64,000 nt of DNA from Psychroflexus tropicus DSM 15496. GTDB lineage: Bacteria > Bacteroidota > Bacteroidia > Flavobacteriales > Flavobacteriaceae. Of the stretch, positions 1 to 7,869 are shown piece by piece. How positions within the stretch are numbered: the stretch's first letter is position 1; each line of letters begins with the position of its first letter. Both the position numbers and the translations under genes were made by a program. The stretch covers positions 1-64,000 of the forward strand of contig NZ_KB905347.1 of the NCBI RefSeq assembly GCF_000378765.1. The letters run 5' to 3'. The notes below the pieces were generated by a model. That model made no database searches, was not told where the DNA came from, and worked only from the letters and a program-made list of their open reading frames with translations.

Positions 1-212
1 TATATATCTTAACGTCTAAATGAATTCAATTCTAAAATTGTCTTCTCAGGAATTAACTCTAATCTTTTACAATTAGTCTAATCTTTTTAATGTTTCTAAT
101 TCTATAAGTATTCCTACTTATAATTGTCAATTCAATATGTCAATGAACTTTTATTCTTGTCGTTTAACATCTAACCAAAGACCCTTAAACTCGTACCGCT
201 CTCGCTAAGCGG
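1..212 (-). other. Leader of an rRNA operon reading out of the left edge
   Basis: Read on the minus strand this stretch is C-poor and carries, at 131-148, GTTCATTGACATATTGAA, the phrase typically found in flavobacterial rRNA leaders upstream of 16S; its GTTCATTGACA part resembles a boxA antitermination element. No open reading frame is present. Three tandem promoters lie just upstream (216-456). I infer that a 16S gene starts just left of position 1. A tRNA or 23S transcript with the same leader is a less likely alternative. Confidence 0.68.
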
Positions 213-215
213 ATG

Positions 216-245
216 CAAAACTAAAACTTATTTTTGATATAACAA
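216..245 (-). promoter_or_regulatory. rRNA operon promoter, proximal
   Basis: On the minus strand, TTG (243-245), a 19-base spacer, then TAGTTTTG (216-223), an exact match to the Bacteroidota -7 consensus TAnnTTTG. The initiating region is the GC-richer CATCCGC that follows. The same eight-base box recurs at two further promoters upstream. Confidence 0.75.
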
Positions 246-309
246 GTAGTAATTATGAGAAAAATAAAAACTTTTTTTTAAGAACGTCTGTCTCTCTAAA
301 ACAGGACCG

Positions 310-340
310 CAAAACTAACACCTTTCTAAGAATCTCACAA
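310..340 (-). promoter_or_regulatory. rRNA operon promoter, middle
   Basis: On the minus strand, TTG (338-340), a 20-base spacer and TAGTTTTG (310-317), followed by CGGTCC. It has the same -7 octamer as its two neighbours and lies 94 bases upstream of the proximal promoter. Confidence 0.75.
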
Positions 341-423
341 CCCTTTTTAAGCAAAATAAAATAAAGATTACCCCTATCTTATCTCTTCGTTAACCTTACT
401 TCAATACCTCAATTAGCGGGGTG

Positions 424-456
424 CAAAACTACAACTAATTCCACTTACCAACCAAA
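424..456 (-). promoter_or_regulatory. rRNA operon promoter, distal
   Basis: On the minus strand, TTTG (453-456), a 21-base spacer and TAGTTTTG (424-431), followed by CACCCCGC. It is the most upstream of three promoters with the same -7 box, as expected for a strongly expressed rRNA operon. The rest of the gene-free stretch up to 584 shows nothing further. Confidence 0.72.
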
Positions 457-584
457 AAAATTGAAGGTTTTTTTTATCTAAATTCTAACTTAATTCATAA
501 CACGCTAACTACAAATCAATTAATAGAACAAGTTTGATAAAGCTCACCTTAATACAATTAATAAATACTTAAAATTCTACAGAT

Positions 585-617
585 TTTGAGCGGTCAGCAC
601 ATAAATTCATAATCTTG
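585..617 (+). promoter_or_regulatory. Promoter of the DoxX gene
   Basis: TTTG (585-588), a 21-base spacer and TAATCTTG (610-617), one mismatch from TAnnTTTG. The box ends four bases before the ATG at 622, so the predicted transcript is almost leaderless. Confidence 0.5.
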
Positions 618-621
618 TAAT

Positions 622-969
622 ATGAAATGGGATCTAATTTTAATGGCAGCGATGTATACATTTGCAGGTGTAATGCATTTTATCAAACCCAAGGCTTACA
701 TCAGAGTAATGCCCAGGTATTTAAAACCAAGAAAGTTTTTAGTATTGCTTTCTGGTGGTTTTGAGATTTTGTTTGGTATTGGATTATTATTTGAAGAAAC
801 CAGACAATTAGCTGCAATAGGTATTATTTTAATGCTCGTTACTTTTTTTCTTGTGCATTTCAATATGTTAAGAGGAAAAAAGTTTTCTGCCGGTGTTCCT
901 AAATGGATATTAATTTTAAGAATACCTCTTCAATTTGTATTGATTTGGTGGGCTTACACATATGTATAA
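622..969 (+). CDS. DoxX-like small membrane protein
   Basis: This 115-residue protein has four hydrophobic segments (about 4-22, 39-57, 63-83 and 93-113) and the N-terminal pattern of an AGxxHFxxP motif (residues 15-23) seen in DoxX/MauE-type proteins. The family sits in the inner membrane; a few members supply electrons to oxidases or assist redox proteins, but the role of short members like this is unknown. It overlaps the start region of the next gene by a few bases, so the two are probably co-transcribed. Confidence 0.75.
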   Translation: MKWDLILMAAMYTFAGVMHFIKPKAYIRVMPRYLKPRKFLVLLSGGFEILFGIGLLFEETRQLAAIGIILMLVTFFLVHFNMLRGKKFSAGVPKWILILRIPLQFVLIWWAYTYV

Positions 970-970
970 T

Positions 971-1252
971 ATGAAAGAGAAAGAATTTACAGTAAGAGAA
1001 CTTGACAGAATTATAGAAATGGCCTGGGAAGACCGAACTCCATTTGGAGCTATAGAATTCCAATTTGGAGTAACAGAGAAAGAGGTCATTAAAATTATGC
1101 AAAAGGAAATGAAACCCTCAAGCTTCAGAATGTGGAGAAAACGTGTTCAGGGCAGATCTACCAAACATAGAAAATTGAGGAAAGGCTCTATGAAAAAGTT
1201 TAAATCTTCAAGACAAAAACAGATTACACATAACAAAATCTCTAAACGCTGA
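971..1252 (+). CDS. TIGR03643 family protein
   Basis: The protein has about 93 residues. Its N-terminal half (DRIIEMAWEDRTPF, then GAIEFQFG and a helix ending in MKPSSFRMWRKRV) matches the TIGR03643/DUF2805 family, small proteins often encoded near photolyase or cryptochrome genes in marine bacteria. The tail is very basic. An ATG at 962 inside the preceding gene is possible, but the one at 971 gives the family's usual start. The pattern looks like a helix-turn-helix, so DNA or RNA binding is plausible but not shown. Its stop codon directly abuts that of the convergent nuclease gene. Confidence 0.75.
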   Translation: MKEKEFTVRELDRIIEMAWEDRTPFGAIEFQFGVTEKEVIKIMQKEMKPSSFRMWRKRVQGRSTKHRKLRKGSMKKFKSSRQKQITHNKISKR

Positions 1253-2020
1253 TTACGCGTAAATATCATTAAGAATAACAGCTAAGCGGATACCTGCTTT
1301 TTTCATTTGAATTTTTGCGACATCAAACCAATCGTACATATATCTATAACTTAAGTTTTCATCTTGCTCAGCTGAATTATATACATCTCTTGTTAAATCC
1401 CTAACTTCTTCCACCCAATCTAAAAGAGTCCCAGATTTAATAGATTTTAATTCTGATTTTGACATTTCTGGTAAATTATCTGAAAGCTCTGAGTAGCTCA
1501 TATTATAGCTCTCAATCATTTTAGTATCCCAAACACTATGCATGTTAGTAGATTGTCTAAACCATTTCACTTTAAAATCGTTGGCACCTTTATCTTCTTT
1601 AAGACCAAAATGTAAGGGTTGATGCATATCACCGACTAAATGGATTAGCATCTTAAGATAAAATCCCTCTTCTTTTTTGGATAAGCTATTTGATTTTAAT
1701 TGACGTATACACTCCTCGATTCCAAAGACAACGTCTCCTTCTGGATTTTTATCAGCTTCAGCGTAGGATTGATCAAAAGGTATATTAGCATAATGCCAAG
1801 GCTTATATTTATCATACGAGCGATCGCTCTTGATCTCGTCTGCATAAGTAGAAGCATCTGCAATTGATTGTCCGTTCAAGATTTTATCAATTTTATTTTT
1901 AACAGATCGCTTTAGGAATCGCTCCGCGGTTTCTCCTACAGTACGATGTCCGTTTTGACCCCAATCATCAGAAGCTAAAAGGGTTTGTGATAATAATAAA
2001 AGAGCTAAAATAAATTTCAT
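1253..2020 (-). CDS. S1/P1-type zinc-dependent nuclease
   Basis: The protein has 255 residues with a Sec signal peptide (about 1-16). The mature N-terminus begins near DDWGQNGHR, with the Trp and His that bind the trinuclear zinc site in S1/P1 nucleases. Further ligand motifs are visible: the Asp in DASTYADEI, HLVGDMHQPLH, and the HSVWD segment. The family hydrolyses single-stranded DNA and RNA and removes 3'-phosphates. Here it is probably secreted or periplasmic and scavenges nucleotides and phosphate. Length is typical of bacterial members. No partner gene lies nearby. Confidence 0.88.
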   Translation of the reverse strand: MKFILALLLLSQTLLASDDWGQNGHRTVGETAERFLKRSVKNKIDKILNGQSIADASTYADEIKSDRSYDKYKPWHYANIPFDQSYAEADKNPEGDVVFGIEECIRQLKSNSLSKKEEGFYLKMLIHLVGDMHQPLHFGLKEDKGANDFKVKWFRQSTNMHSVWDTKMIESYNMSYSELSDNLPEMSKSELKSIKSGTLLDWVEEVRDLTRDVYNSAEQDENLSYRYMYDWFDVAKIQMKKAGIRLAVILNDIYA

Positions 2021-2172
2021 TTTGATTTTTTTTCAAATATATAGGGATTAAAAACAATACCATAAAAGTTTTCAGTTTATTGACTAGAAAATCTCAAACA
2101 TTAGTCTGTAAAAAACTAGAAACTTACAATCCAAACTCTTTAATTTGGTCTTTATTAAATTCAGCATTAATA

Positions 2173-2973
2173 ATGATAAATTTAATTTGTAGCGATATTG
2201 ATGGGACACTTCTCAATGCAAACAGGGAATTATCCCCGTTAACTATTTCTAGCTTTAAAAGTTTAAATCTTCCTGCAGTGCTAATTTCATCCAGAATGCC
2301 CTCAGCGATGCATCATTTACAAAAACAACTGGATCTTGAGAGACAACCAATTGTTGCTTATAACGGCGGATTAGTTTTAACAGGAAATGAGACTAAACTG
2401 AGTACTACGATTTCCTACGAGTTAGTAAAAGACATCTGTCTGCTAAATATTAAAGGGCTCCACTTGAGTATGTATCGAAATGATGAGTGGTATGCACCAC
2501 AAGATGATAAATGGACCCAACGTGAAGCTAATAACACCAAAGTGAATCCAACTTTAATGTCGAATAACAAAGTTGTAGAATTATGGGGCAATCAAAAAGC
2601 TGGTGCTCATAAGATCATGTGTATGGGTAAAGCCCAACTAATTGATGAATTTTTTAATCAACTAAACACTCATTATGGAGATGAATTACACTTATATAGA
2701 TCTAAAGACACCTATATTGAAATTGCTCCAAAATCAATTTCTAAACGCTCTGCTATTGAGTTCTTGCTTGAAACTGAATTTAATACAGACCTATCTAAAG
2801 TGATGAGTTTTGGAGATAATTATAATGATATTGAAATGCTTGCAGGTTGCGGAATGGGGCTAGCTGTTGGAAACGCTAAAGCCGAAGTAAAGCTTGCTGC
2901 CAATAGAGTTATAGAAAATGCAAAAGACGATGGAGTTGCCAAATTTTTAATTCAATATTTTAAACTTGGATAA
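2173..2973 (+). CDS. Cof-type HAD-IIB phosphatase
   Basis: This is a haloacid dehalogenase-superfamily hydrolase of the Cof/YbjI type. Motif I is CSDIDGTLL with the nucleophile and acid Asp, motif II is the Ser in VLISSR, and motif IV is SFGDNYNDIEML. The C2-type cap between them places it in subfamily IIB, which dephosphorylates sugar phosphates, FMN or pyridoxal phosphate. I take the ATG at 2173 (266 residues) because the 31 residues encoded upstream from a TTG do not resemble the family. The exact substrate cannot be read from sequence. Confidence 0.85.
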   Translation: MINLICSDIDGTLLNANRELSPLTISSFKSLNLPAVLISSRMPSAMHHLQKQLDLERQPIVAYNGGLVLTGNETKLSTTISYELVKDICLLNIKGLHLSMYRNDEWYAPQDDKWTQREANNTKVNPTLMSNNKVVELWGNQKAGAHKIMCMGKAQLIDEFFNQLNTHYGDELHLYRSKDTYIEIAPKSISKRSAIEFLLETEFNTDLSKVMSFGDNYNDIEMLAGCGMGLAVGNAKAEVKLAANRVIENAKDDGVAKFLIQYFKLG

Positions 2974-3022
2974 ACTCTTAAACTTGCCAATAATTTATAC
3001 TTTTACGAACTAAATTTCAAAC

Positions 3023-4288
3023 ATGGATTCATCCCCGTTATTCACAAATGACGCAATTGTTCTTGGTATATTGATGCTTTCCATAGCTTTAATATTTTAT
3101 TCATCAAGCTTAAAATCTGGATTTTGGTATAAATTTTATAAAGTAATACCAGCTTTGTTGATGTGTTACTTAATCCCAGCTATTTTTAATTCGCTAAATA
3201 TCATAAGCGATTCATCTTCTGAACTCTATTTTGTTGCCAGTCGCTATTTTTTACCAGCTTCGTTGGTATTAATGACTCTGAGTATTGATTTAAAAGCGAT
3301 TAAGAATTTAGGGTTTAAAGCCTTAATCATGTTTTTAACTGGAACTGTAGGTATAGTAATTGGAGGTCCAATAGCTATTATATTGATTTCATTATTCTCA
3401 CCAGAAACCGTTGGTGGCGCAGGACCCGATGCGGTTTGGAGGGGTTTATCTACGCTGGCAGGAAGTTGGATAGGCGGTGGAGCCAACCAAGCGGCTATGC
3501 TGGAAATCTTTCAATACAATCCCGAAAAGTATGGCGGAATGGTACTGGTAGACATTGTGGTAGCGAACCTTTGGCTAGCTATAATATTACTAGGCATAGG
3601 GAGGTCTGATAAAATTGATAAATGGCTTAAAGCTGATAACACAGCTATAGAAGAATTAAAAACTAAGGTTTCTGCCTACACTAAAAGCGTATCCAGAACA
3701 CCAGAGCTAAAAGATTACATGATTATGCTGGGTCTTGCATTTGTAGCTGTAGGATTTTCTCACTGGGCTTCAGAATATATATCAGAATTTCTAATTTCCA
3801 ATTTTGAAGTTTTTAGCGATAAGTCTTCAGCCCTGGCATCGTTTTCATCTACTTTCTTTTGGATGATTACTATTGCTACTGCCTTTGGAGTAGGTTTATC
3901 TTTTACAAAAGCAAAATCTTACGAAGGTACCGGAGCCAGTAAAATCGGTAGTATTTTCATTTACTTTCTAGTAGCCACTATCGGCATGAAAATGGATTTA
4001 GCGTCGGTATTCGAAAATCCAGGTTTAATCCTGATTGGTATCGTATGGATGAGCATTCATGCTGGATTACTCATACTAGTTGCTAAGCTTATCAAAGCAC
4101 CTTATTTCTTCCTAGCTGTTGGCAGTCAAGCTAATGTAGGTGGTGCAGCATCAGCTCCAGTTGTAGCATCTGCTTTTCATCCCTCACTTACGAGTGTTGG
4201 TGTGCTGTTAGCTGTTTTTGGCTACGTCGTTGGTACCTATGCTGCTTTGGGCTGTACTATTTTAATGGAAATTTCTTCAAATTTATAA
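3023..4288 (+). CDS. DUF819 family membrane protein
   Basis: This is a 421-residue integral membrane protein with about eleven hydrophobic segments. It carries the family's glycine-rich GSWIGGGANQAAML near residue 150 and a second glycine- and alanine-rich stretch (QANVGGAASAPVVA) near 370, the symmetric pattern expected of a two-repeat transporter. DUF819 (YjcL-like) proteins have no established function; transport of a small anion or amino acid is plausible. The following lipoprotein gene starts 12 bases downstream, so the two are probably in one operon. Confidence 0.8.
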   Translation: MDSSPLFTNDAIVLGILMLSIALIFYSSSLKSGFWYKFYKVIPALLMCYLIPAIFNSLNIISDSSSELYFVASRYFLPASLVLMTLSIDLKAIKNLGFKALIMFLTGTVGIVIGGPIAIILISLFSPETVGGAGPDAVWRGLSTLAGSWIGGGANQAAMLEIFQYNPEKYGGMVLVDIVVANLWLAIILLGIGRSDKIDKWLKADNTAIEELKTKVSAYTKSVSRTPELKDYMIMLGLAFVAVGFSHWASEYISEFLISNFEVFSDKSSALASFSSTFFWMITIATAFGVGLSFTKAKSYEGTGASKIGSIFIYFLVATIGMKMDLASVFENPGLILIGIVWMSIHAGLLILVAKLIKAPYFFLAVGSQANVGGAASAPVVASAFHPSLTSVGVLLAVFGYVVGTYAALGCTILMEISSNL

Positions 4289-4300
4289 TAAATCAAAACC

Positions 4301-5053
4301 ATGAAATACCTATTTACTCTAATTATTGTATCACTTTTATTGTGCTCTTGTCAAAACAACAACGATAACCTGTTTATCAACGGAAATATTAAAGGCCTCA
4401 AAAAAGGTAAGGTATACCTCCAAAAAATTGGAGATTCTAGCCTTGTAAATGTTGATTCCATTGTTATCTCAGGATCATCAGAATTCAGCTTTAGCACCTT
4501 TATAGATGAGCCACAAATTATGTTTATAGAACTTGATCGTTATAATGGGGAGAGCTATGAAGAATTAATTAATTTCTTTGCAGAACCCGGAGAACTATCA
4601 ATAATAACTTCACTAAAGAATTACGGTATTGATTTAGAAGTCGTAACAGAATCTGAAAACCAGAAAAAACTGGAAGAATATAATGAGATCATTAAAAGAT
4701 TTAATTCAGAACGTTTAGAACTTATCCAGGCTAATTTTGAAGCAAGTCAGTCAAAAGATGAAGAACGCATAGACAGCGTAAATAATAAATTCAATTCAGC
4801 TTTAAAAAGGAAATATCTCTATACGGTAAATTTTGCTTTAAATAATAAAGACCTTGAGATCTCTCCCTATGTGATCCTTACTGAAGCTTACGATGCTAAT
4901 ATAAAATATTTAGACACGGTCTATAATTCTTTGAAAAGGCCAGTGAAAAAATCACTTTACGGCCAACAACTAAAGGAATTAATCGAAGTAAGAAAGAAAA
5001 ATGATGACCAAAGTTTAGAAACTGAAGTTATTGAAACCTCAAAGAAAGAATAA
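4301..5053 (+). CDS. DUF4369-type lipoprotein
   Basis: The 250-residue protein has a lipoprotein signal (LLLCSC, Cys near residue 17). The N-terminal domain pattern (FINGNIKGLKKGKVYLQK, then VDSIVISGSSEFSF) matches DUF4369, a domain usually found in front of thioredoxin/TlpA-like domains in Bacteroidota. Here the thioredoxin domain is absent; the C-terminal half is predicted helical and charged (residues 110-250). It is probably anchored in the outer or inner membrane facing the periplasm. Function unknown. Confidence 0.65.
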   Translation: MKYLFTLIIVSLLLCSCQNNNDNLFINGNIKGLKKGKVYLQKIGDSSLVNVDSIVISGSSEFSFSTFIDEPQIMFIELDRYNGESYEELINFFAEPGELSIITSLKNYGIDLEVVTESENQKKLEEYNEIIKRFNSERLELIQANFEASQSKDEERIDSVNNKFNSALKRKYLYTVNFALNNKDLEISPYVILTEAYDANIKYLDTVYNSLKRPVKKSLYGQQLKELIEVRKKNDDQSLETEVIETSKKE

Positions 5054-5078
5054 TCAATAACCTCAGTTGATCAGATTC

Positions 5079-5345
5079 TTAAAAGTTGTTGAGTTTTTTA
5101 ATAAACTCATCAGCTTTTTTGTTGATGGAAGATTTTACTTCTTTTAAGTGCTTTCCTCTATTCTCAACATCTTTTTTATTGATTTGCTCAATTTGTTGGT
5201 CAAATTCAGCTATAATTTCATCAACAAGCTCTTCAGTTTTATCTTTTAAATCTTCTGAAGCAGCGCTTTGATTGATTAATACACCGTCAATGATTTCACC
5301 AAATCGGTTATTGAGGTCTTTTTTAAGTTGCTTTTTACTAGCCAT
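5079..5345 (-). CDS. Small coiled-coil protein, function unknown
   Basis: The protein has 88 residues, very rich in Lys, Asp and Glu, with no hydrophobic segment and no signal peptide. Heptad-like spacing from about residue 30 to 88 suggests one long helical coiled coil. It is a single-gene unit convergent with the lipoprotein gene and upstream of manA. I recognise no domain. Similar short cytoplasmic proteins occur in other flavobacteria, but I can assign no role. Confidence 0.6.
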   Translation of the reverse strand: MASKKQLKKDLNNRFGEIIDGVLINQSAASEDLKDKTEELVDEIIAEFDQQIEQINKKDVENRGKHLKEVKSSINKKADEFIKKLNNF

Positions 5346-5390
5346 TTTATATAAAATTAGTTTTTTTGCAAAAGTAAACTAATTTTAAGA

Positions 5391-6359
5391 CTATATGCTT
5401 ATTTCTAAAAGTTTGGTTTTAGTGGAAGTAATAGATAGTTGATCTAAACAGGCTGGGACCAAAATAGTTTCTTTTGGATGTACAAAATATTCTGTTCCAT
5501 TATAGTTAAGAACAGCCTTTTCACGTCCTACATTCATGTAGATAATAAAAGAATCAACCTCTGAATAATTGAAATCTAAAGTTCCTTCAACTTGAATAAA
5601 ATTTGTTTTAAAATAAGGTGATTCAGCCAGATTTACTTTAGAATTGACAACTGGTGTGTAATTGATACGATAATCAGAATTTCTACTAAAGTCAATTGCT
5701 TTTAGTGCTAAATCAGTATGAAGCTCTCTAGAATTTCCATCGCTATCAGTGCGATTCCAGTCAAAGATTCGATAGGTAATATCTGATGTTTGCTGAATTT
5801 CCGCTAAAAGTACACCAGAACCTATGGCATGAACTAAACCTGGCTTTATAAAAAAAGCATTTCCCTCTTTTACTGGTATGGAATTTAAAGCGCTTTCAAT
5901 TTGACCTTCCTCTAGTAGTTTCTTATAGTCCTCAACAGTAATATCATTCTTAAAATCAATGATCAATTTAGAGTCTGGCTCTGCATCAGTAATATACCAC
6001 ATCTCTGTTTTACCAAAACTGTTATGCCGTTCTTTCGCCAGCTTATCATCTGGATGAAGTTGAACAGAAAGCTTTTGTTTAGCTTCAATAAATTTTATAA
6101 GTATTGGAAATTGAGATTTGAAGGCCTCATACACAGACTTACCCATCAAATCTGAATCGAATTTGAGAATAAGTTCTTGCAAACTATATCCCTCAAGATG
6201 GCCATTTTCTACAATGGAGACATCTGAAGGTACGTTACTAAGTTCCCAGCTTTCACCAATTTTTTGTTGATCGAGAGGTTTGAAGGACTTAAAATGCAAT
6301 TTATTACCACCCCAGATTTTTTCTTTTAGGATAGGCTTAAATTTTAGGGGGTAAAGCAT
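5391..6359 (-). CDS. manA: Mannose-6-phosphate isomerase (class I type)
   Basis: The enzyme interconverts mannose 6-phosphate and fructose 6-phosphate, feeding GDP-mannose and glycan synthesis in the cytoplasm. The 322-residue protein starts with the family pattern PLKFKPILKEKIWGG. Zinc ligands are visible in SVQLHPDD (Gln and His), the Glu of KTEMWY, and the His in GLVHAIGSG. The C-terminal domain is cupin-like. It is the last gene of a leftward operon with bcp, queD and idi; its ATG shares one base with the stop of bcp. Confidence 0.9.
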   Translation of the reverse strand: MLYPLKFKPILKEKIWGGNKLHFKSFKPLDQQKIGESWELSNVPSDVSIVENGHLEGYSLQELILKFDSDLMGKSVYEAFKSQFPILIKFIEAKQKLSVQLHPDDKLAKERHNSFGKTEMWYITDAEPDSKLIIDFKNDITVEDYKKLLEEGQIESALNSIPVKEGNAFFIKPGLVHAIGSGVLLAEIQQTSDITYRIFDWNRTDSDGNSRELHTDLALKAIDFSRNSDYRINYTPVVNSKVNLAESPYFKTNFIQVEGTLDFNYSEVDSFIIYMNVGREKAVLNYNGTEYFVHPKETILVPACLDQLSITSTKTKLLEISI

Positions 6360-6814
6360 TATTGAAGTTTCTTTATAGCCTTAAGAGCTTTTTGCTTATG
6401 CTTGGAAGCATCTAGACTATTGAATTTAAATATTACTTCACCATCAGCATTAATAACAAAAGTTTCTCTACCGGGCACCAAGCCTAAAAGGCTTTTTTTA
6501 ATTCCAAATTTCTTCCTTACTCTACCTTTCTCATCCGAAAGTAAGGTAAAAGGAAGCTTAAATTTTTTTGAAAATTTGGCATGTGAAGCTTCACTATCAT
6601 TACTTATACCAATAACTTCTGCTCCAGCCTCTTGAAAATCTTCATAACTATCTCTAAAGCTACAGGCCTCTTTTGTGCAACCTGGCGTAAAATCTTTTGG
6701 GTAAAAGTAAATGACTACCGGCTTTTCCCCTATTATCGAATCTGATTCAAACAGCTTTCCATGTTGATCTTTCAGTTCAAACTTTGGTACTTTTTCTCCC
6801 TTTTCTAATGACAT
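6359..6814 (-). CDS. bcp: Thiol peroxidase, Bcp-type peroxiredoxin
   Basis: This thioredoxin-dependent peroxidase reduces hydrogen peroxide and organic hydroperoxides. In 151 residues it has the thioredoxin fold with YFYPKDFTPGCTKEAC: the peroxidatic Cys and a second Cys five residues on, the arrangement of atypical two-Cys Bcp/PrxQ enzymes. The conserved Arg lies in PGRETFVI. No signal peptide, so cytoplasmic. It lies between queD (gap one base) and manA (overlap one base) in the same operon. Confidence 0.93.
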   Translation of the reverse strand: MSLEKGEKVPKFELKDQHGKLFESDSIIGEKPVVIYFYPKDFTPGCTKEACSFRDSYEDFQEAGAEVIGISNDSEASHAKFSKKFKLPFTLLSDEKGRVRKKFGIKKSLLGLVPGRETFVINADGEVIFKFNSLDASKHKQKALKAIKKLQ

Positions 6815-6815
6815 T

Positions 6816-7226
6816 TTACTCTCCTTTATAGGTTACAAAATTTCTTGGGGTTTCGTAAAGTGTAATTTCTAATTGATGCCCCTCTTTAAGTTTTGGTTTC
6901 AATTTGTTCCAAATAACAACTGAGATGTTTTCTGCTGTAGGATTTAGGTTTTTAAATTCTGGAACTTGTTCATTTAGGTTTTTATGATCAAAAGCTTCTT
7001 CAACTTCGGCTTTGATCAAATCTTTAAGCACCTTAACGTCCATGACATATCCAGTTTCTGGATCAATCTCACCAGTAACCGATGCAATTAATTCATAGTT
7101 ATGTCCATGATATTGCGGATTGTTACACTTACCAAATACCTTTTCGTTTTTGTCAAAATCCCAATCTTTTCTATACAATCTATGAGCAGCATTAAAATGA
7201 GCTCTACGGTGTACTGTTACTTTCAT
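6816..7226 (-). CDS. queD: 6-carboxy-tetrahydropterin synthase, QueD/PTPS family
   Basis: The protein has 136 residues. The zinc-binding histidines are in AHFNAAHRL and YHGHNY. The catalytic Cys sits in FGKCNNP, and the Asp/His relay lies near FDHKNLNE and the Glu in TLYETPR. QueD makes 6-carboxytetrahydropterin, an intermediate of 7-deazaguanine (queuosine) synthesis, from dihydroneopterin triphosphate. Members of this family in Bacteroidota are hard to tell from 6-pyruvoyl-tetrahydropterin synthase. The other queuosine genes are not in this window. It starts four bases after idi. Confidence 0.85.
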   Translation of the reverse strand: MKVTVHRRAHFNAAHRLYRKDWDFDKNEKVFGKCNNPQYHGHNYELIASVTGEIDPETGYVMDVKVLKDLIKAEVEEAFDHKNLNEQVPEFKNLNPTAENISVVIWNKLKPKLKEGHQLEITLYETPRNFVTYKGE

Positions 7227-7230
7227 ATCT

Positions 7231-7767
7231 TTATATTGAGGATTTTACCATTTCACTTTTATGTTTTTCAAATATAATTTTAAACCACTCTGTGTATTGT
7301 TCCGGATTTTCTTTTATATCCATTTCTATGTCATCAAGGCTCATCCATTTCCAATCGTTAACCTCATCCGGGTTAGGCTCAGGAACATCGTTATATTCTC
7401 CTATTAAAATATAGTCGTACTCATGTTCAGTTAGACCATTTTCAAAAGGAGCTTTGTAGATAAAAGAAATGGTTTCCTGTAAATCTGTAGAAAATCCCAT
7501 CTCTTCCATTAGTCTTCTTTTTCCTGCTTCAATATTGGATTCATCGAGTTTTTGATGACTACAACAGGTGTTGGTCCATAAACCTGGCGTATGATACTTA
7601 GTCAACGCGCGTTGCTGCAACATTAATTCATTTTTGGAATTGTAAATAAATACAGAAAAAGCTCTATGGAGTTTTGCCTTTTCGTGAGCTTCTATTTTTT
7701 CCATAGTGCCTAGGGGATGATCATTCTCATCTACTAGGATCACATAGTTTTCTTTAAGTTCTGTCAT
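7231..7767 (-). CDS. idi: Isopentenyl-diphosphate isomerase, type 1
   Basis: The enzyme converts isopentenyl diphosphate to dimethylallyl diphosphate for isoprenoid synthesis. It is a Nudix-fold protein. The catalytic Cys is in WTNTCCSHQ, the metal-binding HRAFSVF precedes it, and the Nudix-like helix is GKRRLMEEMGF; the second catalytic acid is in EHEYDYIL. I place the start at 7767 (178 residues). A longer frame up to 7818 would begin inside the transcription terminator at 7811-7839 and upstream of the promoter, so it is not real. First gene of the idi-queD-bcp-manA operon. Confidence 0.9.
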   Translation of the reverse strand: MTELKENYVILVDENDHPLGTMEKIEAHEKAKLHRAFSVFIYNSKNELMLQQRALTKYHTPGLWTNTCCSHQKLDESNIEAGKRRLMEEMGFSTDLQETISFIYKAPFENGLTEHEYDYILIGEYNDVPEPNPDEVNDWKWMSLDDIEMDIKENPEQYTEWFKIIFEKHKSEMVKSSI

Positions 7768-7772
7768 AGTCT

Positions 7773-7806
7773 CAAAAATACAAAATAACTTGAATTTGTT
7801 TACAAA
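7773..7806 (-). promoter_or_regulatory. Promoter of the idi-queD-bcp-manA operon
   Basis: On the minus strand, TTTG (7803-7806), a 22-base spacer and TATTTTTG (7773-7780), an exact TAnnTTTG match. The box ends five bases before the idi ATG, so the message should carry almost no 5' leader. Confidence 0.6.
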
Positions 7807-7810
7807 TAAG

Positions 7811-7839
7811 AATAGCACCTTTAACCAAAAGGTGCTATT
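7811..7839 (-). terminator. Intrinsic terminator after the ompA/PD40 gene region
   Basis: A 12-base-pair stem (AATAGCACCTTT with AAAGGTGCTATT) and a five-base loop, placed between the end of the adhesin/porP/ompA operon and the idi promoter. The T-tract on either strand is short and interrupted, so direction is uncertain. The upstream operon ends just before it only if transcription runs leftward past 7870. Confidence 0.55.
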
Positions 7840-7869
7840 TATGAATTATTTAGTAAATGCTGTATAGAA

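Noticed and set aside
2080-2172. Upstream extension of the HAD phosphatase from a TTG
   Set aside because: The 31 extra residues lack family similarity and the ATG at 2173 gives the usual length.
7768-7818. Longer N-terminus for idi starting at 7818
   Set aside because: It would begin inside a terminator hairpin and upstream of the -7 box at 7773-7780; the family start is at 7767.
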